A stretch of DNA of 64,000 bases from UBA525 sp964589765 (lineage in GTDB: Archaea; Nanobdellota; Nanobdellia; Woesearchaeales; UBA525), in the NCBI GenBank assembly GCA_964589765.1, contig CAZPUM010000002.1:1-64000 (forward strand). The letters are read 5' to 3'. The position numbers were made by a program, and so were the translations under genes. Positions 39,067 through 47,510 of the stretch are shown here, in pieces (the stretch's first letter is position 1; every line of letters starts with the position of its first letter). The notes beneath the pieces were generated by a model. That model did no database searches. It worked only from the letters and a program-made list of their open reading frames with translations, and had not been told where the DNA came from.

Positions 39067-42000
39067 TTTCCTAACCCTTCCTGTACCTCTTTATCCTTGC
39101 CAAACAAGTCCTCAACCTTTCGTTTGAGCAATTGTAAATCTTGTTTAACATAGAAGGGAACATTATAAGCATTTGCCAAACTGAGGCTGGGTTCCAGGTA
39201 TTTCACAATACTGCCCTCTGAAATGGTGAAAACAATCTTTCCATTACATACAGTACACCTACCTATTAGAGGAGGTCTTCTAAACTTCTCGTTACAAGTT
39301 ACACATCGCCACTCTTGTTGTGTATATTTACGCAGATTTCCTTTGATATCACGAATAAAGTGTTTCTCAATAACAAGGGTGGCAACACCTGCTTCATCGC
39401 AGGCCTGTATCTTCTCTGCGAGAACCATCTGTCCTTCCAGTTTCTCCTGCATGGATGGAAGGATTTTGTAGGCAGAACAGAGTACTCCAGCATTTAGGCT
39501 GGTTGTGTCATGGGTGAAACCCATTCCCTCAAACTGTTCTGGTTTCCCCAGATGAGCTCCTATCAGGTCAATCTCGATGTCGTAAGGCTTCTTGTATTCA
39601 AGAGCTAGGTTGTACATCTCCAAGGGGTAGTTCCATACTCTGTCTACATTGAATGCCATGTCATCAACGGCCGCAGGGTCAAGGATGTATGTGACTACAA
39701 GAGGTGCGTCCATTGTACTTCCTCTTGTTTCAGGCAAAAACTTTGGGCTGAAGTTCAGAAACACATCCATAAGTAGAATTATACAACTCTCGTCTCCGTC
39801 ACAGTCCCGTCGCATCGCTGCGTGGTAAAGAGGGTGTGCTAGGAATCCTTGGGTTTTACTGAAACCAATAATCCTTCCAACAATGCCTGCTGAGGTGTGT
39901 GGCGCAAGCCCAACTATGTAGTGTCCCACCAACTCCTCTTTTGACTTCAGATTGTAGTATGATTTCTGACCATAAAGTTTTTTCAGGCTCTCATCTATAA
40001 ATTTGGTTGTTCGGAACAATACCTCATCACACGGTTCGTCAGGATATCCTGGAGCATCACAACACGGAATCACAACATCCTGTGGTTTTAGTTCTAAAAT
40101 TTGTTCAGGGTCTGTTAATGGCTTGTTGTGTACATCATGAGTGTAGCCTAACTCAATGAGTTTTTCAATAGGAACACTGACCTCTGCGGGTTTAAAGTGT
40201 GTTAGTGTGACTTCAGAACAATCATACCTTGTTGTACCATCTTTATTTACTGTAATCTCATACTTTGCTCTCAGTATCCCTTTTGCGGGGTGTTCTGGTA
40301 TGTGACTTCTGTTTGCTGTCCCTCTAACTCCTTTAATTAAATCTGGATAAATTTTGAATTTAAGTTTATCAAGAGATGCTTGAAAAATATCTCTTATCTG
40401 AATTGATTGTCTGGCACACAACACCTCTATTTTTGTGCCGTCATACCTCTCTATTGTGCGCGTTTTTTGTTCTGTTTCGGAATCACAATAGAAACATTTT
40501 TTCATAACACTTGCTTTGTCACACTCTTTACAGTGTCTCAACGGGAAATCGGCAGTCACTTTTCCTTTCTGTATTGCTTCCTGGAAGCTTCTCAAACGGC
40601 CTCCTTCTTCACCTATGGGAAAAAGTGTGTGTGGACTTCCTGTCAATTTTCTCATCTTTGCTTTTTCAGGTCGCCCCATTCTTGCACCTATGAAAGTCCC
40701 TCCTTTGTCTCTTAGTTTGAATGGTGCTTGTCCCTGAACGAATTCAAGAGTGTGGAAAGCATCGTGGTCTTCCATAAACCTGTCCAGTTTGGTTATTGCA
40801 TCCGCGAGTTTGTCCTCAGATGATAATCCAAGAGTATCAACAACACATTGCCAAACATCTTGTTGAATTCCTGCGGTTTTTCCTGTCGGGCTGTGAATAA
40901 CTTTGTGAGGAACTCCAAGAATTTCTAAAGTCTCTTTTTTCTCTCTGTTCTCTATTCTAACCGTTTTATTCTGTAAATCTATTGATTCCAAAAGTATCTT
41001 CAGCTGGTCTGGATGAATTACATTCCAAAAGTAAGTCCATCCTGGATGAAGAGGTGTGTCTGTCGTGATAGCAACTTTCTTTGCCTCTTCATAGCTTAGG
41101 CCTGTGCGCAGAGGGTCCACTGTGACTTCTTTCCATCTTTCTTCTGAAAGACCTGTGTTTTTTCCAGATAGAACAACCTCTTGAACCCACCATTCCTGAC
41201 AATACCCTGCTGGAACAAGGTTGTGGTTTCTGTCATAAAAATCTCCATAGTTTATCAGTACGTCCCCTAGATAGATTATTTTTTTGATTTGATTTTTGTA
41301 CTTGATGGCATCTTCCTCTCTATTAAGCTGGAGAACGGTTCCATCTGTTAAGCGGACAATAGGTCCATCAATAGTATCGCAAGGCATGAAAGCTGCTGCT
41401 TTTCCAGGCCTTTCAACTTTGAGTTGTGTTGCACTGGCAATATAATCCCCTAGGACATGCATTGTTGAAGGATGAATGGCCTGACCTGAATAACCTGAAG
41501 CACGAGACCTTCCGTATCTAAGTCTGAATCCCCCTGGTTTCAAAGGATATGCTAAAACAGGACGGCCCGCTACCAGGTCTTTGATATAAGTATAGTCTGG
41601 TGTTATTTTTACATCTGATGATTCTGCTTTCTGACCTGCTGATTTTACTTTTTTCTGAAGTTTAACGAAATCGCCCATAAATTTCCAGTGTCCCATATCA
41701 AACTCTTCTCCCCATTTTGAGAGTTGCTTCCATATTTTTGGTCCTTTCAGGGGAATACATGAACTGTGAATAAGACAGTATCCCGAGCGAATCTGGTTGG
41801 TGTTGACCCTTGGTAAATCCTTAAGACCTGCATTTGACACTTCAAACTTCTCTGATGGGTCTCCTGAAATTTCAACAGGCAGGTTTTTCATCAGGAACTC
41901 TGATTCTTTTTCGCTCGGGTGGTATTGTAAGTTTGTAACATATGTATGGTAATCAGAAAGTTCTGCAGCACATCTGTGAATCTCTTTCTCGGTAGGGTCG

Positions 42001-42560
42001 TAGGTTGCGTAACCCATTTTGTTTCTTACGTAGTCTGCAATCAGAACACAGACTGCTGCCGCGGTTCCCCCTGCGTTCCTGATTGGTCCTGAAAAGTTCA
42101 GACAAAAATACTTTCCTTTGCCATCAAGTCTGTCTTTCAACTCAATTGTTGTGAGTCCCTCAAGAGGGGCAGACACAACCCCTAGTGTTAGATATGCGAA
42201 TCCAACTCTAACACCGACCTCTATAGCTTCTAAATCAGTTTCAAACTTACAGTATTTCTGCTGGGCAACTTCAAGCGCGATTGTGAAACAGACTCTCCAA
42301 TCTAGAATTCCATACTTTGCTTCTAATTCTTCGATTCTTTTTTCGATTCCTGCCTTTTTTACTTGTGGGGCGGCCACACTTATGAGTCCTATAACTCTTT
42401 CTGCCAGAGTTCTTGCAAGAGTGACTCCTACTTGGTCTTCTGGGTCGTATCCTTTTTTCCTTGCTTTCTCCGCGAGGTTTAGTGCTTTGTGACAATCCTT
42501 TTTCATTATCTGGAAGTAGTTTGTCATCTCTTCACTTGACACCACGCCCAGTTCATTCAT
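39054..42560 (-). CDS. polC: DNA polymerase D large subunit DP2
   Basis: 1168 residues from ATG 42560, chosen because GGAGG lies 8 bases upstream; a TTG five codons earlier is weaker. Signatures: LDGKGKYFCLNFSGPIRNAGGT, YGRSRASGYSGQAIHPSTMHV and the active-site segment MRRDCDGDESC, whose Asp residues coordinate metal in the two-barrel polymerase core. Zinc modules include HCKECDK with KKCFYCD, and CVTCNEKFRRPPLIGRCTVC near the end. No intein, although this gene hosts one in several archaea. It forms the catalytic half of PolD with DP1, whose gene overlaps by 8 bases (ATGAATGA). Confidence 0.96.
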   Translation of the reverse strand: MNELGVVSSEEMTNYFQIMKKDCHKALNLAEKARKKGYDPEDQVGVTLARTLAERVIGLISVAAPQVKKAGIEKRIEELEAKYGILDWRVCFTIALEVAQQKYCKFETDLEAIEVGVRVGFAYLTLGVVSAPLEGLTTIELKDRLDGKGKYFCLNFSGPIRNAGGTAAAVCVLIADYVRNKMGYATYDPTEKEIHRCAAELSDYHTYVTNLQYHPSEKESEFLMKNLPVEISGDPSEKFEVSNAGLKDLPRVNTNQIRSGYCLIHSSCIPLKGPKIWKQLSKWGEEFDMGHWKFMGDFVKLQKKVKSAGQKAESSDVKITPDYTYIKDLVAGRPVLAYPLKPGGFRLRYGRSRASGYSGQAIHPSTMHVLGDYIASATQLKVERPGKAAAFMPCDTIDGPIVRLTDGTVLQLNREEDAIKYKNQIKKIIYLGDVLINYGDFYDRNHNLVPAGYCQEWWVQEVVLSGKNTGLSEERWKEVTVDPLRTGLSYEEAKKVAITTDTPLHPGWTYFWNVIHPDQLKILLESIDLQNKTVRIENREKKETLEILGVPHKVIHSPTGKTAGIQQDVWQCVVDTLGLSSEDKLADAITKLDRFMEDHDAFHTLEFVQGQAPFKLRDKGGTFIGARMGRPEKAKMRKLTGSPHTLFPIGEEGGRLRSFQEAIQKGKVTADFPLRHCKECDKASVMKKCFYCDSETEQKTRTIERYDGTKIEVLCARQSIQIRDIFQASLDKLKFKIYPDLIKGVRGTANRSHIPEHPAKGILRAKYEITVNKDGTTRYDCSEVTLTHFKPAEVSVPIEKLIELGYTHDVHNKPLTDPEQILELKPQDVVIPCCDAPGYPDEPCDEVLFRTTKFIDESLKKLYGQKSYYNLKSKEELVGHYIVGLAPHTSAGIVGRIIGFSKTQGFLAHPLYHAAMRRDCDGDESCIILLMDVFLNFSPKFLPETRGSTMDAPLVVTYILDPAAVDDMAFNVDRVWNYPLEMYNLALEYKKPYDIEIDLIGAHLGKPEQFEGMGFTHDTTSLNAGVLCSAYKILPSMQEKLEGQMVLAEKIQACDEAGVATLVIEKHFIRDIKGNLRKYTQQEWRCVTCNEKFRRPPLIGRCTVCNGKIVFTISEGSIVKYLEPSLSLANAYNVPFYVKQDLQLLKRKVEDLFGKDKEVQEGLGKWFG

Positions 42561-43971
42561 CTTTATTTCCTCCAAAGTTGAAGTTCATTATTTTCAATTG
42601 TCTGTTCTTGAGATTTAACATAGGAAGTTTAGCAGGCTCTGCCTGGAGACCCCTTCTTATTTGTTCGTCACTTAAAGAGTTCCAGGCACCACAGTTCAGT
42701 ATTGTTACACCATTATATGTGTCATGTGCTATTCTGTGAATGTGTCCTGTGACAAAAATATCAGGTATTTTGTCAATCACCATGGGGTCTTCATCAGGGT
42801 CAGGAACGTATGTGTTGCTCCCGTGAGATGGGGCAAGGTGTCTTTTCTTAAGCAACACTTTCATTATATCGTCTGAACAGGCCTGTCCTCCTTTTTCTCT
42901 TATAGGTTGTATTGTGTCTGAATAGTAAATCAGACTGTATCCGTGATAGAGTAGCAAGTCAAACCCAGGAAAATCTTTTGTTTGAGCTATGTTAACCATT
43001 GAGGGGTTGCTTGTTATTGTGACATTTGGCAGTTCGTATAATTTTTTTGCTATATCTTTGTATAGTGGTAGCTGTGGCTCTTGTAGTCTTCCTATGTCGT
43101 GGTTTCCACCAATCATCAAAATCTGTATGTGTTCAGGTATCATCTTAATGTACCTAGCAAGTTCATCATACTGTTTTTGTACATCAATAAATCCTTCTTT
43201 TTGGTCTAGGTGTTGATTAGGATATACTCCTGCACCATGAACCAAATCTCCTATTAGAACCACATAACTTACTTTGGATGCTGTGTGTTTTTGCTCTTCG
43301 TTTCCTAGCTTTCCGTTTAACCACATTATCAAGTGTTCAAACTCTTGTTGCATGAATAGTTTGGCTCCAACCTCAATATCTCCTACAAATACAACATATT
43401 CTTCCTTTGGTCCTTTCTTTAACTCTTTATGTAGAGGAATATCTGGGAAAAACAATTTTTCTGCAAATATTCTTCCATTTGATGTCTGTCCGACAATTCC
43501 TATACACTCGTCTAGAACTATCTCTTTTGCCTGTTCAATAAGTTCTCTGTTGTTAGCATTTATCCACACATCAATCATCCCTGTTGGGTCTTCCATTTTC
43601 AGCGAGATATGTTTGTTTTTTGTCTCGTTTTTATCATTGACAAGTCCAATCAAGGAAACTCTTTCTCTTTCTCTTTTCCCTATAAGTCTGTTTATGCTTG
43701 TGATACTTTGGAGTTCTTTTCTTGTTCTCAGAATACTGCCTATTTGTTCATACCTTTTTTTGAAGTGTTTGACAAAGTCTTGAACATTCCATTTTTTTGG
43801 TGGTTTTGTGTAGTTCTGAATTATTTTTACAGAACCTCTTTTGGGGCCTTCCAGTTTTCGGAGTTCTGATATGATTTTTTGTTTGTCTTTTAGAAGTTCA
43901 GGGTCTAGTAAAATATCCTTATCTATGGCTATGTTTACCAGTTCTTGTATAGAAAGCTGTTCGTACGCCAT
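42553..43971 (-). CDS. polB: DNA polymerase D small subunit DP1
   Basis: 472 residues from ATG 43971, preceded by GGGAG. A frame extending 22 codons further (TTG 44037) would start near the predicted transcription start and is rejected. OB-fold region (VSLIGLVNDKNETKNKHISLKMEDPTG) then the calcineurin-like exonuclease domain: VGDIEVGAKLF, LIGDLVHGAGVYPNQ, IGGNHD, YHGYSL and TGHIHR. The canonical SDxHxGS has become GDxExGA, so one metal-ligand His appears replaced by Glu; proofreading may be weakened. It precedes the DP2 gene as in many archaea. Confidence 0.95.
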   Translation of the reverse strand: MAYEQLSIQELVNIAIDKDILLDPELLKDKQKIISELRKLEGPKRGSVKIIQNYTKPPKKWNVQDFVKHFKKRYEQIGSILRTRKELQSITSINRLIGKRERERVSLIGLVNDKNETKNKHISLKMEDPTGMIDVWINANNRELIEQAKEIVLDECIGIVGQTSNGRIFAEKLFFPDIPLHKELKKGPKEEYVVFVGDIEVGAKLFMQQEFEHLIMWLNGKLGNEEQKHTASKVSYVVLIGDLVHGAGVYPNQHLDQKEGFIDVQKQYDELARYIKMIPEHIQILMIGGNHDIGRLQEPQLPLYKDIAKKLYELPNVTITSNPSMVNIAQTKDFPGFDLLLYHGYSLIYYSDTIQPIREKGGQACSDDIMKVLLKKRHLAPSHGSNTYVPDPDEDPMVIDKIPDIFVTGHIHRIAHDTYNGVTILNCGAWNSLSDEQIRRGLQAEPAKLPMLNLKNRQLKIMNFNFGGNKDE

Positions 43972-44044
43972 TTTGTTTGTCTCCCTACTGATGGTTGTTT
44001 CGGGATGATAGGACTGAGTCCCCCTGAATTCCTTCAAAACACCC

Positions 44045-44057
44045 CATATTTAACAGT
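44045..44057 (-). promoter_or_regulatory. TATA box for the polD operon
   Basis: The complement reads GTTAAATATGGGG. Transcription would begin near 44027, leaving a leader of about 55 bases with GGGGGACTCAGTCC (a small palindrome) and the GGGAG ribosome site before the DP1 ATG. Downstream of the stop of orc1. Confidence 0.5.
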
Positions 44058-44070
44058 GTAGTGAAATGAA

Positions 44071-45336
44071 TTAATTCGCCTCGAATACCTCGAGCTTCTC
44101 CTGACTTGCCACTTCTTCAAGGCCTTTATTATCAACGAGTCCCAATTCGTGGGTAACTATTGTTTTGACCTTTCCGACAATGCTTTCAGGCATACCAAGC
44201 GATATTTCTCGCATTCTGCCAAAACGTCCTTTGCTGATTACTTTGGCGTTTATTATGCCTAGCATGTCCATCTCAGCTATTATGTCTGAAATTCTTCTTT
44301 GGGTTAGTGGTCTTTGACCTGAGTACTGGCAGACTTTTTTGTATACATCATACACATCTCCTGTGAATATGTTTTTTCTCTTTTCTGCCAGCAATAGTAT
44401 TGATTGCAGTGTTGCGTGAAACTGTTTTGGCTGTGTTGCTATTACATCAATAAGTCTGTCACGCTCTATTTTTTCTTCAGCAATATCTATGTGACTAATC
44501 TCTATGTTCGTGTGGCCTGCGCGTTCGGCTACTTCTCCTGCCACACGAATTAATTCAAGAGCTCGTCTTGCATCTCCATGCTCTCTCGCAGCATATGCTG
44601 CGCATTTTTCCACAACTCCTTCTCCCACACTTCCTGGTTTGAATGCTTTCAAACTCCTCTTCTGAATTATTTGTTTCAGTTGTGGGGCATTATATGGTGG
44701 AAATATTAACTCTTCTTCACTTAAAGAGGATTTAACTCTCGGGTCGAGAGTGTTGCTGAAAATTAGGTCGTTGGATATTCCAACAATAGCCAGCTGACTG
44801 TTCTTCAGGTCGGAGTTTATTCTTGTCAGGTTGTATATTATCTCATCTCCTACTTTCTTGACCAGCTGGTCAATCTCGTCCAGAACTATTATCACTATCT
44901 GTTTTTCTGTATCGACCGCCCTAAAAAAGGCATTGTATATCTCATCAGTGGGAAGTCCTGTTGGTGGAACTGCTTTTCCAAACATTCTTGCCAAATGTGC
45001 CACAAGTCTATACTCTGTATCAGCAACTTTTTTCAGTTTACAGTTAACATTACATACTCTTAGGGGAATTCCTTGTGATTTAGCAACCCTCGTCATATTT
45101 GCTAATGTATGATTAACAGTTACTGTTTTTCCTGTTCCTGTTTTTCCATATATGAATAGGTTGCTAGGTCTTTCTCCACGGAGTGCTGGTGCAACAATCT
45201 GTGCTACATGGTCTATTTGTTCGTCTCTGTGTTCTATCTCTTCAGGTACATAATTGCTCTGTAATACTTTTTTATCCGAGAACAATGTGTCCGATCTTAG
45301 ATATTGTTCAAAATATGTCGCTACGTTTTGTGCCAT
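44071..45336 (-). CDS. cdc6: Origin recognition protein Orc1/Cdc6
   Basis: 421 residues. Walker A YGKTGTGKT, Walker B IVIIVLDEIDQL, sensor-1 NSQLAIVGISND, sensor-2 area HGDARRALELIRVAGE, and a C-terminal winged helix (SGQRPLTQRRISDIIAEMDMLGI) that contacts the G-rich side of origin boxes. It marks the origin and loads MCM. The gene faces away from the A/T-rich spacer at 45337-45761, which carries ORB-like boxes. A possible TATA box TTTATAAA lies at 45440-45447. Confidence 0.96.
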   Translation of the reverse strand: MAQNVATYFEQYLRSDTLFSDKKVLQSNYVPEEIEHRDEQIDHVAQIVAPALRGERPSNLFIYGKTGTGKTVTVNHTLANMTRVAKSQGIPLRVCNVNCKLKKVADTEYRLVAHLARMFGKAVPPTGLPTDEIYNAFFRAVDTEKQIVIIVLDEIDQLVKKVGDEIIYNLTRINSDLKNSQLAIVGISNDLIFSNTLDPRVKSSLSEEELIFPPYNAPQLKQIIQKRSLKAFKPGSVGEGVVEKCAAYAAREHGDARRALELIRVAGEVAERAGHTNIEISHIDIAEEKIERDRLIDVIATQPKQFHATLQSILLLAEKRKNIFTGDVYDVYKKVCQYSGQRPLTQRRISDIIAEMDMLGIINAKVISKGRFGRMREISLGMPESIVGKVKTIVTHELGLVDNKGLEEVASQEKLEVFEAN

Positions 45337-45419
45337 GTGTGGAACCCCCTTTTCCTGTGTGTTTTGGGAACAAAACAGAATTTGTCGTCGACAAAACTGT
45401 TTTACGCCACCCCCTTCAA

Positions 45420-45437
45420 TTCCATTTGAAACAAAGG
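45420..45437 (+). other. ORB-like box 1
   Basis: TTCCATTTGAAACAAAGG matches the archaeal origin recognition box core (TTCCAnnnGAAAC followed by a purine/G string). ACCCCCTTCAATTCCATTTG on the other side gives a partly matching minus-strand box over the same dyad (45409-45430), so it may be bound in both orientations. Confidence 0.65.
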
Positions 45438-45512
45438 TTCTTTATAAATATGTATGTGAAATAAAATAGGTTTTTCCTTTCTAAACATCTGTAACTCTAT
45501 TTTGTAAAACAT

Positions 45513-45538
45513 ACCCCTCCCCTTTGTTTCCTCTGGAA
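45513..45538 (-). other. ORB-like box 2 (best match)
   Basis: The complement reads TTCCAGAGGAAACAAAGGGG followed by AGGGGT, a near-perfect ORB with a long G string. Orientation is opposite to boxes 1 and 3. Confidence 0.75.
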
Positions 45539-45620
45539 AATAATTATAAAAATCCTTTCTGTTGTTCTCTTCTTGATTTATATAACATCATTCAAAATTT
45601 TATCTCTCGTCGATGAACGA

Positions 45621-45692
45621 ATTTATTTCTATATAATAATATTATATAATATATAGATATAAATATATATATAATAATATATAATAAAAAAG
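45621..45692. other. A/T-only duplex unwinding element
   Basis: About 70 bases that are almost entirely A and T (ATATAATAATATTATATAAT and similar), between ORB-like boxes 2 and 3. Expected to melt easily and to be the site where helicase loading opens the origin. Confidence 0.65.
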
Positions 45693-45748
45693 ATGTTCGG
45701 AAAAAAATGACAAAAAGACAAAACATCCCGTGATTTTTCCGAAAAATA

Positions 45749-45770
45749 GTTCCAAAAGAAACTAAGGGGT
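45749..45770 (+). other. ORB-like box 3
   Basis: TTCCAAAAGAAACTAAGGGG followed by T. The core spacing and G string match the ORB pattern. It overlaps the stop codon of the adjoining surface-protein gene by nine bases. Confidence 0.55.
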
Positions 45771-47510
45771 CAGTGGTTCTGCCTGAAACACAATTGAACC
45801 AGTGCACAGATCAGTATCTGAAACATTTGTAGGAACATAAACCTGCCACCAAGTGGTATTAAGAGGAGCAGGACCTATAGATGTTTGTTTTGGAACAACA
45901 ACTCTTGCAATATTTTGTCTTGTAACTAAAAGTTGCTGCATTTCATTAAAACCAGATGTACCATTTCCAGCAAAATGAGTATAGTTTATAGGAATATCAA
46001 CGGTTGGACAATCAAAAGAAAGTCCATCACCAGGAAAAACACCATATCCTGTTACACTAATTCTGATAGGTAGATTTCCAATATTAGTAACATTTTCTGT
46101 TTGTTTTGTTGTAAGAAAACCACCAAGAGAATCTCCATAATCAATACCTGTCAAAGAAACATTAACAGCATATAGAGGGTCTACTGTTGTAATATTTGTG
46201 GTATTTCCAAAAAGTCCATCATTATCCAGAGAAACAACAGTACAGTTCCAAGTTCCATTTACTGCAAAATATTGTAAATCAAAACCACAACCATAAACTC
46301 TTTGATTACCACCAAAAGATTTCAATTGACAAGAATCGTTAACATAAAGGGTGTTTGGATCTACTGTTTGACCATATGTGTCTTGGTCTGAGACAAGAGA
46401 TGCATTCACATCTAATATTGTCGATTCACCATCCATATCTGTGACTGTAAAATTACAAAAAACTCTTTTTGTTGTACCTGCATTCAAAACAATGTTCTGA
46501 GTAAGATAATCAACAACAATATTTGGTGGTAAATATTCAATAGAAATATTATAATTTACAGAAACACCTGTCAAACCACTTGAGTCAGTACAATTTACAC
46601 TCCAATTGTAATTGTCGTTTGTTAAAAAGGTTGCATTAAATTGTTGGTTTATACCAATAGGAATGTTTGTTCTTGTTAAATTTACAACACCATCTATTAA
46701 CAAACTACAATCAACACTGTTAGAATCACTAACATTGTATGTAAAATAAACAGTTTGTGATGTTTTGTTTTTAGTGTTATTTTCAGGGTTTACAAGGTTG
46801 ATTTTTGGTTCAGAAGTGTCACTTATTGATATGTTGTAGATTGTGTCGGTGTTATTTGTCTCAAAACTAGGTCCTGAAGGTGAACAATGAGCTGACGCAG
46901 AAATATTAACAACTCCGTTGTTTGTGGCATTCATTGTCCAGTTGATAAGTCTGTTATCAAAAAGAGTTAAGAAACCAAGTCTGTATGTAAGATTACTTTC
47001 TTCTGAAACATTAACTGTTGATTCATCAGTTATACTTAAAGTAACATTACATTCACCTGAATTACCATAAAGAGTAATATTTACAGAAATATTGAAAGGG
47101 TCTGTTGTGTTGAAATTGTTGTTGTCTTCAGGATAAACAATACTAAGATTAATTTCTGGAACTCTTGTTTGGTTCATTGTTACATTTATGGAGGTTGTCA
47201 AGCTGTTAATGACACCAAAAGTAACACCATAACTTGAGCTGTTCCATGCATAGACAGCAAGGTTGTTGCCTGTATTTGACATTATAGAAGCGGAATATGC
47301 TCCTGCCAACTGTGGAATAGGTGGAGCAAATACTTGTGTGTATGTGGTGCTTTGAATGGTGGTATCATTAATCCTAACAACAACACCGTTAGGTGCTCCA
47401 GCACCCCCATCTTTAAACACGAAACCTTCAACATTATATGGTGAAGGAGGATCTGCAGAAACAAAATTTAAGAGCAAAACAAAAAAAAGTGCTAAAATAA
47501 TAAATCTCAT
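45762..47510 (-). CDS. Secreted Ig-like surface protein
   Basis: 582 residues. Signal peptide to about residue 19 (LLLNFVSA). PYNVEGFVFKDGGAGAPNGV resembles the start of the next protein upstream (PKGVDGYVFAQDGITPVPETV). Several Ig-like units with N-x-S/T glycosylation sites and paired cysteines follow (FNISVNITLYGNSGECNVTL, FTYNVSDSNSVDCSLLIDG). No C-terminal membrane anchor. Overlaps the previous gene by ATGA, so made together with the giant protein and the 574-residue protein. The A/T content appears higher than in neighbours. Confidence 0.75.
   Translation of the reverse strand: MRFIILALFFVLLLNFVSADPPSPYNVEGFVFKDGGAGAPNGVVVRINDTTIQSTTYTQVFAPPIPQLAGAYSASIMSNTGNNLAVYAWNSSSYGVTFGVINSLTTSINVTMNQTRVPEINLSIVYPEDNNNFNTTDPFNISVNITLYGNSGECNVTLSITDESTVNVSEESNLTYRLGFLTLFDNRLINWTMNATNNGVVNISASAHCSPSGPSFETNNTDTIYNISISDTSEPKINLVNPENNTKNKTSQTVYFTYNVSDSNSVDCSLLIDGVVNLTRTNIPIGINQQFNATFLTNDNYNWSVNCTDSSGLTGVSVNYNISIEYLPPNIVVDYLTQNIVLNAGTTKRVFCNFTVTDMDGESTILDVNASLVSDQDTYGQTVDPNTLYVNDSCQLKSFGGNQRVYGCGFDLQYFAVNGTWNCTVVSLDNDGLFGNTTNITTVDPLYAVNVSLTGIDYGDSLGGFLTTKQTENVTNIGNLPIRISVTGYGVFPGDGLSFDCPTVDIPINYTHFAGNGTSGFNEMQQLLVTRQNIARVVVPKQTSIGPAPLNTTWWQVYVPTNVSDTDLCTGSIVFQAEPLTP

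Larger units (their letters stand above)
45337..45761. other. Putative replication origin (oriC)
   Basis: The only non-coding stretch over 300 bases in the window. It lies directly upstream of orc1/cdc6, holds at least three ORB-like boxes in both orientations and an A/T-only unwinding region, and is close to mcm and polD. This is the layout of origins in Pyrococcus and Sulfolobus. It also contains an imperfect inverted repeat (AAAACAGAATTTGTCG / TCGACAAAACTGTTTT, 45372-45403) and the cdc6 promoter. Confidence 0.8.

Noticed and set aside
39054..42560. Intein in the polymerase D large subunit
   Set aside because: The gene has normal length and the usual intein-hosting motifs are continuous.
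45592..45761. A 71-residue minus-strand open frame in the origin region
   Set aside because: It runs through the A/T-only stretch (Ile/Tyr low complexity) and overlaps ORB-like sequence; no ribosome site.
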